64,000 nt of DNA from Malurus cyaneus samueli (Eukaryota > Chordata > Aves > Passeriformes > Maluridae). This document shows positions 12,501 to 24,500 of this stretch, piece by piece. Below the pieces are notes generated by a model that worked only from the letters and a program-made list of their open reading frames with translations, did not search any database and was not told the DNA's origin. Numbering within the stretch: position 1 is the first letter of the stretch; each line of letters starts with the position of its first letter. A program made the position numbers and the translations under genes. The stretch covers positions 51,086,431-51,150,430 of the forward strand of contig CM019218.1 in the NCBI GenBank assembly GCA_009741485.1. Direction: 5' to 3'.

Positions 12501-15500
12501 CGGAGAGAGGGAAAACACAGAGGTTATGAAGCAATTAACCAGCTCATGTACACTTCCAGCCTGCAAGGCATCAGCTGATGGGAATTGAACCAGGACTACC
12601 AAGAACTGGATGCTTTCCTGTGCTCTCAAGAGCATTTCTTTGTCTGTGGCTCTGCCAGCTGCATGCACTTCTCTTTGGAGATGTTTTAAGATTCCCAGGC
12701 CAAAAGGGTCAAGTATTTCTCATCCCTCCTATGCAACCTCCTCAAGAAGTGTGCATCACTTCTTCCCCCGAGCTTCCAATTCCAACAGAAATATTCCTCT
12801 TCCCTTCCCCTTGACTTGGAAAACATCTTTTATTGCCAATGAATCCCTTTCTTTGGTCACTTTGCTGCTCCCACAGCAGCCCCACTGTGACACTAATCTG
12901 ACACCATGAGCACCCAGCAGGGAAAATACTGTGAGCACGGGCCAGATCTCACACAAACACACTGTCCTTTTCCCTGGAAGACCAATATCCAAACTCTCTC
13001 ACCTGTACAGACTCTGGTGCCAGGCTTTTCCTCTGCTGAGCAGATTTCTCCATGGCTTCACTCAGAGACTCAGCATATTTCATCATCGCTTTTAACTGAG
13101 AGTCCGTCAGCACCCAGAGCAGGTCATCCAGCAGAAACATCAGCTTGGAGGCCACCACGTTGCAATCTTTGGTCTGAAACAGCAAGGAAGGAGTAATGGA
13201 CTTCAAAAATTGCCTCCACAGATGTAGAGTCTTCACAAAACATGGAAGGAGAAAGAAGGAAGGCTGCCCTGAAACTCCTCTGAGAGATGTTATCTGGTGC
13301 ACGTCCACAGCACCTCCTCTCAGATGGAAAACAGTCAAAGAAAGCCACCTCCTCTTTAGGAGACAAATTTCTCACTGTTTAATTCTTTCTTTCTTTTTTC
13401 TTTTTTTAAATCATCACATTCCCACTGACAGCTGAAAATCAGACTGCCAGGCTTTCAGCTCCCAGTCAGGAGATGACAGCTCTCCTTGGGATGTTCAAAT
13501 GGATTGAAAAACTCACTCCAACCACGATATCCTCCCCTGGGAAAGAAACTGCTTTGACATTTGCTAAGAACACAGCTGTCTCTGACAGAAAACATGGAGA
13601 AATACATCAGTTTGGGCTCAACGTTTCTGAAGAGAGAGAAGGGATGCTGAGGACTGTGGGAGGGAATATGTATCATCTCTGCATGATGCAGTGAGACCAC
13701 ATCCTGCAAAGCATGGAGGAGACTCTCACCCTTCTCTTGAGAGAGATCTGGATCCTCCCCTGGTTGGTGATGAGTCTCAGAGGTGTAGTGATAGGATCCT
13801 GGTCACCATTGTCCGTGGCATCTGCCTCTATCCTCAGGGTCTGCCAGGTGAGCTCCTTGAATGTCAGAACCTGCTCAGGAGGAGAAAAACAGGAAAATGC
13901 TGAGATTTTCCCAACTTCAAGGATTAAAACAAAAGAAAGGAACAGTCAGGAGGCATGAAATGAAATAAGACAAAATCATTAATCACACTTTTTCTTGTGT
14001 GATCCAAGGCCTCACCTCTCCCCTCTGTGGGTCTGTGATGCGGGTGAGGCGCAGGTCGCTCTGCTGCCAGTTGGGGTTGACACTGTAGCCCTGGAGCTGC
14101 CAGAGCTCAAAAGAAGCATGAAAGGCCTTGGAGTGAATCTTGATGGTGATGGAATTGACAACAATAAACATCCCCTCCACGACTTTCTCAGCAAAGCCAT
14201 ATTCACTGCAAAGAAAAGATACCCGCATGTCACAACAAGAAGCCTGGCAGAGGTAAGGCTGACACAGAGGGGTTTCTAAGCAACCACAGAGGCACTCAAA
14301 CCTGAGAGCAGGGAGGCCAAAGGTGAATCAAGGAGAAAAACAGTCCCCACAGCCCGGCAGGATGGCAGGGAGAAGCTGCAGGGCTCAGGGTCTGACCTTT
14401 GTCCAGCAGCAAGAGCGATGGGGGACTGTCCATTGGGCGGCCGAGGCTCCTCACACGTCCTCATCTCCACCTCCACCTTGTCCAGGTACTGCAGAGACAC
14501 AACATGGGAGCCATGAGCACCACACTGAGCCTCCAGCTCAGCCCACCAGCCTTGGCTGTGAAATCCAGGGCAGGGACAGCCAATTTTGGAGTCTCAACAC
14601 TCCAAGAACCTCATGTGTTAAAGCTCTCACACCATCAGTGCCAGTGGGTAACCTGAAACCCCAAGAGTGGGGTAAACAAAGAACAAAACACAGGCACCAG
14701 GTTGCTCTGGACTTCCCTGAGAGCTTCATCCTGCAGTGAAATGGGGCACTCACAGCCAAACAGTGCTCCCACGTGCTAAGGGCCTGGAGGATTCAGGTCC
14801 AATGAAAATTTGAGCAATTTATGGTTTCCCTCCCCAGAATTTCTCAAGTAAAAGAGATTAAAATGAGTGAGGAAGAAGAGGAAGACAAAAAGAAGGAAGG
14901 AAGAAGGGAGAAAAGAAGAAAAGAAGACAAGAGAGGCAACATTACCAGGCAGATTGGGTGCGTTTTCAGCTTTGTCCACTGGATCTGAAACGATAAATTT
15001 GAGTTATCAGAGTGATCCGTGCACAGGAAAGTTTCAGAAACTGCAGGAAATCATCTCAGCCCAAACTCTGAGCCCCATTTCTCTGAGAAATGTCCACAAT
15101 GTCTCATTGTATCCAGGTCAAGCAGAGACACAGACAAGGAAAAAGACATTCCAGACACCAGATCTACAAACCCAGCTGAGCTTTTGGATCTCATGTATCG
15201 TCAAGAGTAATAGATATTCTGCAGGTCAAATTCTGCTATGGGGAACATTCCTGGCCTTTAATAGTTTACAACTGACTGCTGCTGTTGCTGGGAGTCAGAC
15301 AACTCTTTTGAAGACTGTGCACAAACCAAAAAGCTCAATTTTATTTTCATACAGCAACATTCACTCTGCAGCTCTTGTAGGAGGGAGAACAAATGTTTGT
15401 TACTAAACTGAGCAGATCTGACTCTAAAAACAGAGCACATCAGATGAGTAAGACGAGCTCATTTTTACTGTCACTTGGCAGAGTAGGATCATATTTCTTT

Positions 15501-18500
15501 TATAGAAAGTCTCTTTGATGTCCTTAAAACTTTTGAGTTCGTGTAATGCAACGTGTAGTACCATGTGCAATTAAACAATCTGGCAGCTCATAACAACTAA
15601 AAAAAAAACCCAATTTTTTTGCTCTAAAAAGAACAAGGAGGAAGATTTGTAAGGTTTCAGTGTGTAAAGTGGGAGCCCATGGACAATCTAAGAAATTCTG
15701 CCAGTAAATAGATAACTTCATCCATTCCAAGTTGCCTCTGCTCACCCTGATGGAGGCCTTGTTGCAGTAGACCCGGGTGATGGCGAGCCAGGTGGGCAGC
15801 TCCAGCACATTCTGCAGCACCTCCTCATCCAGCTCCAGGTTGGTCAGCTGCCCCTGACCTTTCAGCGTGCTCAGGTTGATTTTGTCTGGGGAGAGGTTCT
15901 TGGTAAACCTACAAGGGAAGAGAGAGGAAACTCGAAAAATAGCTCCCAGCAAAGCTGCTGAGACTTCAGGAGCATTTCAGAGCTATTTTAATACCAGAGT
16001 CTGTTTGCTGTTTTGTTAAACCCTTTTTGACATTTTTAAACCCAAGGCAAGTTGGCTGCTCCAGAAAAAAAAAAAAAATCTACACTCTGACATTTGGAGG
16101 ACCACTTTGTTTTAAACTAAATTCAGGTTTGAGAAACTGAAAATTCCTTCTAAAGCTCTGAATCCTGGAAAACAGCAGAACTGCCCTAGGACAAAACCAA
16201 AGAAAACCAAAGCCAAACTCCAACAGCTCAGCAGGTTTGCTCCCCCCAGAACTGCCATATCAGCTGGAAAAAGTTTAATTCTCTAGATTCTTTTCACCCA
16301 GGAAAGCAAAAGATCATTAACGAATGACTTTTGTGGCTGTCTTTTTTAAACACCACCCAGCTGCTCTCTGGTCAAGCAGCAACTCTCCTCCCTAAAGACT
16401 GCCCCAGCTCCCTCCTCTGTTTTTTTCTGATTAAAATTCCTCCTCCCCAGGGCTGCCAGTGTTCCACCTCCCTTGTGTGCAGCCCAGCACCTTCACATCC
16501 CTCGTGTGCCTGAGATTTCAGTGTAATGGGTGAAACGTTTGGCGAGGATCCTGGTGACAGAGCCTGACTTCATAAAAACCAGAGGGGCCCCTAAGGAACC
16601 AGATGAGCCAGTTCAGAGGGCAGATCACAGAAGCTGTACAAGTGTTAGCAACACTTCTCCATGTCAGAGAATCCCTCTGTGCCAGCAGAACCTCTCCTGT
16701 CTCCATCAAAACTCACAACAGAAGGAGCTGCCACCACAGGGGCAGGGAGCTGCATTCTGACATCACCAGATACAAAGTTAAAGAGTTCCTGCCAGACAAC
16801 TTTCCCACCACTGAATCCAGGGCTTATTTCACACATTCCTCCAGGCCAATGCTAATTCTCATTCTGTACAGTGGTCCAGAAAGCAGGATGGAAAGAAAGC
16901 CCCTATTGTCAGCATAAGCAGGAGCAGGCTCCCGGTCACACGCTGCCCTGTTCACCCTCTCCCTGCACCCACAGCGTGGGGATTGCTCCGGGAGAGGTGT
17001 GAGGGGCTTCTGGAACAGCCACAGTCCACGGAGGAGAGGAGGAACTGCAGCCACACTGCTGGGATGCATCTGCTGCAGCCGCTGCAGCAGCTCGGGGTGT
17101 AACACAAACCTGGCTGAAGCATTGGGGCAGCAGCTGAGCCATCAGCCCCTGGCTTCCAGGGCAAAAGGGCCTTTCCAAAGCAAACATTTTGTTGGAGAGA
17201 AAGTCTGACAGATGCTGAGATCTTGGTGTCAGCACTGCACTAATGATGCAGCTCAGCTGCACGCTGCTGCCAGTTTGCCCACTGCTGCTCTTTCCTCCTG
17301 CAGACAGTCCCTGTGTCCTGCTGTCCCCTCCTGCCCTGAGCTGCAGGGACACACTGACACCTCACACCAAGTTTACATCACACCTGCCAGCACCTCAGGC
17401 CGACACACTCCCTTCAAACTCGACACATTCCCTTCAAACTCGTCACTCCCTTTAAACAGAGGCTTCTTGTTTAAACACGCCCAGGGAGCTGGCAGAGGTC
17501 AAAGAGGCTTCTCAGCATCCGCACCAACAAACTGAAAATTCCAGAGTGCGTCCCAGTGGCTGCTCCACTGGCAGGGAGCACTGAGAATCCAGATGATTTG
17601 GGTCTAGAGTCCTGTTGTGAGCACCCACAACCCCAGACATGGCTGAAAATTACAGCAAACCCCTCCAGAGGCAATACAGGAGCGTGCTCATGTTGTGTCA
17701 GAGAAGCAGCTCTGCTGAAAGCTGATGTCACCATGTCCACTTGGGACTGGATGCTGAGGATAAAGCAAACACAACCTGGACAGGTAATACAAAGCACTTA
17801 AGCTCCCAGGCTGGTGTGGGCAGTGATCAGCTCACGCTGGCAGAGCTTTCTCTCACCTGCACTGAAGGATCATCCCTGGGCTCGGAGCCTCATCCCAGGA
17901 TAAGCATGCTCGGAGGGGAAGCTGCTTTCAGCTGGCAATGCAGAGGAAAAGTACAAGTGTTGCCTGTAATTCTATATTGGCATGTCTCTCTAAAGGGGGA
18001 GAATGATGCCTAAGCTTTTTATATATTTTTGATATATTTGTAGCTTTGTAGATTGCTGATGCATGGCCGTAGCTCCAGTATTTTTCCTACCCTTTTCCCC
18101 CAGATTTCAGAACAATAAGCTGACCTTCTAAACACATTCCTGAAATATTGTTTCATCTTACTCCAAGTGGGGGAGCTACAATAAGATATAAAAAGTGGGG
18201 CAGAGAATCCCTTGGACCAAATCCAAGGGGCTGACCCAGGAGTGGGTTACTGGGGCAACTGAATCTCCTACTGGATGCACCTGTCAGATATCCTAATTAA
18301 TTAACCTTATAAAATTGTACAAATTTGATTCGGGGTGTGCCCATCACCACCAGGACACCTGGAAGCTTCCAAATAAAGGTCTGCTTTTTATTTTTACTAT
18401 CCTAACACTTTTGCAAGGGTTTTTTCTCTTTCCATTATAGGCAACACAAGCACATGTCTGACCCAGGGCATCACTTTCCCTTAGTGTGCAGGTGTATCAA

Positions 18501-21500
18501 AAATTCCAACACAACATGGAAGAACCAAAGCTGTGAAACAGGACACTGTACAGAGTGAGGTATGAAACCTGATCCAGCCAAACCAAACAATTCTTTATCA
18601 TCATCTCCAGGGAAAGGCTGCTGAGATCCTGCTGGGCAGGTACAAAACCCACCTCCAGTGCTACCACACTCCATACAGGAATCGTCTCATGAGGCATTCC
18701 AGATGCACCAAAATGTGCCATTCCACCCCCAAAGCAGAGCTTACAGACCCACCCATGATGGGACAACAGAGGCTGCAGGTTCTGGAAAAATTAATCTTAA
18801 ATGTAAAAAAAATCTTTCTTTTCAACCACACCTACATTTCCATGGGTATGTTGCCTATTGTCAAACCCTGCTTTCAGCTGCTGCTCCCTCCAGGAACCCC
18901 AAACCTTCCACTGGAATAATCTCCACATTTGAGCCACTTTACCACCCACATGTCAGACAGGGCTTACAGCAGGTCCCAGGTGAGAGTTCCTGAGAGCACA
19001 GAGTTCACAGGTGCCAGGGCTCTGTTGTCTCCTGAGAAGAACTGCTTTGGTCAGCACCAGGGCAGGCAGAGCAGCGAGAGCAGAACGTGTCAGATGTTTG
19101 CTGGCAGCCTCTCTCCATTCACACTCACCCACAGCAACGTCCTTGGCAGCACGGGCTGCTGGCTTAGGGAAAAACTGAATGAAAATGGTGGCTATTGGGA
19201 AAACTGACACGGGAGGATATTTGCACTTTCTGCAGCCCCAACAGAAGTCAAGCAGTGCTAAGCCAGTAAACTCACAGGGCAGCATTCCTTTTGAGCCTGC
19301 TGGGATTACCCTGACAAAAGTCAACCCTGAAAATCTATTTGCTCAATCATCAGCTCGAATATATATCAAAACATGATGTCACTACCGAAAACAATGAAAA
19401 CAACTGCCCAATTCCTCAGCCTGCATATCCAGAGGCTACATTGCAAGAGGGAGTTTGGGTAAATCTGACCGCTGGCCCAAAGCCAGGCGAGAATCATAAA
19501 TAAATTTATGTTCACATTTGTAGCTGTCTCGCCACACTGTCTCCAACTGAGCAATTGCATAGACAGATAATGTCAGAAGACATCTGAAATAATAAAACTA
19601 CTCCTCAGATCCCTGACTCATTACCCTGCTGCCAAATGGATCAGGAACCCTTTTTCCAAATACTGAAAAGTTTCTGCTTCAGCCTCCTCCCTGCCGTTCT
19701 CCAGCCATCATTGGCATTTCTATTAATACCTTTGTCACTATGGCTATTATATGGGAGAGCTAATTAGATGTACACCAGTGACCTTGATTTTGTTTAATGA
19801 CAAGCAAAATCTCTTGACAGAAGGAAGTGCATGGCTTGTGACACCAGGCACAGCTGCAGGGAGCAGCTGGAAAATCCATGCAAGTACAGGTAAGGCAAGG
19901 AGGGGGAACTGGTCAGCTCAGTGGGAAACCAGACTGGGAATGGCTGCAGATGAGGTTTTTGCCTCCACAAGGGTCAAAGTGAGGGAAGAGATGAGGATTT
20001 TCTGCTCTGATTTGGAATACAAATATGTAATCTAAGCAACTATGACAAGAATTGGACATGGAAAAAAACCCAACCCAAACAACTGTATTCTGACCAATGC
20101 AGATTTGCTCCATCCCAAAATTCTTTCAAGTCTTGCCTGGTCTGGTTTTGGACAGGGCGTTCAGTGGGATTTCCATCTTCCTTGGGAAGACCTTCTAAAA
20201 ACCAAAAATCTCTGTGATGTGACATTTCACCTCAAATTAAAACCTCTTATCTCAGGAGCCAAAGAGCATGTTTACTAGAACAAAAGGTTCACGACTGCTA
20301 AAAGGAAAGGTCAGTGACTTCCCAAATCAGGGTTACTCTCAAGGAAAGCAGCAGCAGAAGCTTTAAGTGCGACACACATGACTGAGGATGAACTTAAAAA
20401 TAATTTTTGAGGAAATAAAACTGGGCAAGTGATCAAAACTTCTGTAAAAAGGGAAAAAATAGCTGCCTCGAAGACGCACGGGAAGAACGAAAGGCTTTTT
20501 CAAGAAGAAAAGCCATTTTACCTCCACTAACTTTTGGTGTAGGCAGGGACCACTCTGTCTGAGAGTGGGCACACAGCTGCTCTGCAGACAGAGGCAGAGC
20601 TGCAGAGGAGGAAGAGAAACTCGCTGAATTAGCAGAGGATGAGACTATTGCATGAGATGGAGTTGGTATCACACCCACTTAGCACAAAGCCATTTACAGT
20701 TTAAGGGAATCCGATCAACACCAAACTGCCCAATTATTTGTTTTGAAAACAGAAAGCATCACAGTGAAAATCATCTCATCACCTGTGCACAGCTCTGTGT
20801 ACTTCAGATCTCCTGGGAGGTAGCAACACCTTCCCAAGTGGACAATCGGCCTGATAATTCACCCTGCTTGGGTTACAGGGCAAACAGTTTCCATAACGTG
20901 GTACCAGCCTGTCCAACACTCCTTATCAGGGTGGATTTAGGCACAGCTGCTGTCCCTGCACACACATGCCACTGCTGGTGCCTTTCCATTATCAGCTTTC
21001 TGTTTTTCCAGGCTTCAACTGCACTGAATGAAAGGCTGGGCCTCCCAGCCACCCGAAGCCAAACACAAAACATCCTGATGAGTAATCAGTTGTCTTGGCT
21101 CCGCATTACCTCCTGCAATACAACGTGGCTAAAGGAAAAAGGCTTAGGAATTCAATTCAGAGCTAAATTGGCAGGGGGAAAATCAGCATTTCCAAGCAGA
21201 TTAGGCATGAGACTGGACCTTTATACAGAGCAGAACTCCAGCTCAGCCCTCCCCGAAAGCTGCAGCCTCCCCAGGCCCCAAGGACACTTTCTTGTCCCAA
21301 CAAATATCTCTCTAGAGCGTTCTGAATGCTGAGAGGCTCCTTGCTCCACACCCACCAGCACCAGAGTGGGTATTGGGAGCCCTGGAAAGCAAACCAGGAG
21401 CTCATCTGAGAGGAGAAAAGGCCAGCTCTCTGCCAGGGGCTGAACTCCACCTCGCTGAGGAGCTGTTTTGCTATTTCCAGCTCCTGGGCTGGATACTCGG

Positions 21501-24500
21501 TGAAGTTTAAATGCCAGCTGCCCCATGATGCCAAATCTGGAATGTAAACCCTCAGCACCCGCCAGGGAATCTCCCAAGTCTAGTCCTCAAGCAAATAACA
21601 GATGAAAGAAAAGAAAGAAACCTAATAAATACAAACACTAGTCCAAAGTTCCACTTCTCCATCCTGCAATCCAATCTACACTTTCATTTCCAATGTGCAG
21701 AAACAAACGGGTTATTGCTTAATCCTGATTCAACTGAGCACCTGCAGGGAAGGCAAGGGCTCAGGGAGTCCAGGAGAAATAAGAGAAGCCCCTTTAATAG
21801 TTCCTTTCCTTCAGGGGAGGCTGAAGGGCTCTAGAGAAGTTCCACAAAGTCAGCACAGGGTTCTGCAAACCCAGAGCTGCGCTGAGGGAGCTCCAGGCAC
21901 GTTTTCCTGCTGAGCTGCTCCAGACTAATTCACCTCTGCTGCAACAAGAGCCTACTCAGCATTCCAGAAACAGCACACACGTATCTTGGATGGAGGAAAA
22001 GTGGTTGGAAACACCTTGCACCCAGCAGTGCCATAAAACCATCCACTTGGTTCTCCCAGCACAGCACCACACCTTTAGAAGGGAAGACTTTAGCCTCTGT
22101 GACAGGAAAATGCCACGTCCTATCTGTGCCCACTCCTTTTTTTCCACCCTGTCTTGAACAAAAAAGTGGCAGATGCATGTTACGTTACCGTAACACACTG
22201 GGGTTCCATCTTGCCATCAAGAATTCCTCAATATTGAAATTTTTAGGAGTAAAAGAAGCCATCAAAATGTAAAGAAAAATAAATTTCAAAACTAAAAGAT
22301 TGCGTAAAGGGGTTTACATCCAGCCTTACATGCTTTGCTGGGCACAGCATGTCAGAACTTAGAGACATCTTATCACCGGGGGTTTGGTGCTGCACCAGCA
22401 GCAGCTGCTGGGACCTGACAGAGCTTCCTTCTCATAAACTGCCTCATAAAGTCCTGCCACAAGCTGCTTCATGCTCTGGATCCACCCTGGGCACTGGGGC
22501 ACCAAAGGAACCACTACCTGGCCTGAAGCACAGGAGCAGGACTCAGTGCAGACGGAAAAGTAACGGTCTTTATCAGTGTTTAACAGCTGGCAGCTCTGTG
22601 GTTTCATGTACTTCCCATTGCTGCAACAGCTATTTTAGGCAAATGATCATCTTAGAGATCATCACAGAAATTTCCCTGATCACCGAAGGAGGATATTAAA
22701 GCAGCTAAAGCCAAAACTGCAAAGTTGGTCAGAGGTCTTGCTGCCTAAATCACTGGGGATTCTGTCGCTGCCTCAGGCCATCCCCTGATGCAATTTCTTT
22801 GCTTTCCTCCTTACCCACCGTGCTCGCTACATTGCTCCAAGGTAATTTATAATCAAGGTCAGGAAACCGGGAGAAGCCTGAAGGGTTGGTAGTAAGCAAA
22901 TCTCTCTTATTGGTGGCAGCTTTTCCTGACTCCGACGGTGTCCCAGAGCCCTCCCAGTGCATGTGCCACCCTGTGACTGCAGCAAGGGCACAGCTGCAGC
23001 GCAGCGCTCGAGCACGCAGCGATGCTGCAAAACACTTCAGGACAAGGGAGAGGCAAACAGAGCAGGAATTTAGGCTCTGTTTTCTCACAGCAGTGCCCAG
23101 ACTGCAGCATTTGGGCAAGAAACCTCAGCTGAGGGGGTAAAGTGCTCTTTAGACTCTGGGAATGCCCCACATTTCTGTGCTAGGCAAAGGCCTAATTGGT
23201 GACATGGCCTGACTTGCCTGGTGCAAGCCACAGAGCCCATTCCAATGATTCCTGAATAGCACAGACCAAATCCCATCTTCTCGCCTGAAGAACTGCTTCT
23301 GTCTTATCTGCCCACCTTATCTGAGGAGAGGGGTGGGCCCCCTCGAGACAGCACATCTCAATTGTGCCATCCTGACCCCAGGGAGTTTCTCAGCCCCCTG
23401 GCAGGATGACCACAACTGCAATGGCCTTTCTCTGCCTTAATGCAAATCTCTGATGGTGGGGATGGGCAGGGAGCAGGTGAGAAGACACAGCTGTGAGCAT
23501 GGAGTCCCAGACAGCTCCAAGGCCAACTGCAGAACAGGCAGGACTCACAACACGGCGCAGTGCTGGGTCTGGGAGCCAGCTCTCTCTCTATTGGCACAGA
23601 AGCAACACAAAAGCATGGAAGGGGTAATGTCAAAGTCATCTTTAGGGCCAGGAAGGGATTCCGAGATCCTGCCATCCAAGTTAGGAAACAGCAGCCCCCG
23701 GGAGCCCACGCGCTCCCAGCTCAGCACACGCTGCCACACCCACGCGTCCCTGCTGCCAAACGGGTCTAGAACAAACTGAAGCTGCACCGTGAGCCTGCCT
23801 GATCTCCTCACTCACCCACCCGCTGCAAGAACTGGGTGCAGCTGCAAATGAAAGGAGACAGGAGTCAAAGTAGCCTTGCCTGGAGAAAGGGATGGAAGGC
23901 CTAATCCCTGGGAACAGGGAGGGAAGGCTCCATTGAGGTGCAGCACCATTTATGAGGAGCCACACGACGGTGTTTCTCCTGTCTGAGGACCTGCCCTGCC
24001 CTGATAAGCACCTCAGCCTCATACCCTGCACATGCTGCTCCACTGCTCTGTTGTTTTTTTTTTATTCTATTTCTAAAACCCATCTCACTTACCTGAAAAG
24101 GTGGCTCCATCCTGTGCTGAGGACAGCGTGCCAAATCCACAATCCGCCATCCCCTCATTTCTGTGCTGCACATCTGTTACACATCTGCCTGGACCAGCAA
24201 CACATGCTCTGCATTCTCCTCTGCCAACAGGTCTCATTTTCCACACAGGTTTTCCTCTCTGGCAACCTCTGCTAATGAAAACTCCTCTCTCATTTCTCCT
24301 CTTCATTCCTCCCTTTTGACCCTACTTTCAGAGATTCCCAAAGTTACTCCTCAGCTGCAGCTCCCCAGGGCCCCTGGTCACAGTGAGACACATTTGTGGT
24401 CTCCTTCCCCTGTGCTCAGACCTGCCCCCACGCCCCAGCCCAGCTGCTCCTCTGCTGACACCAGCTTTTATTTCTTCCCAGCAGGACTGCACGTTGCATT

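Noticed and set aside
20652..21332. 226-codon plus-strand frame in BLTP3A intron 1
   Set aside because: Unremarkable composition, no recognisable domain and no splice context; within chance for a 64 kb window.
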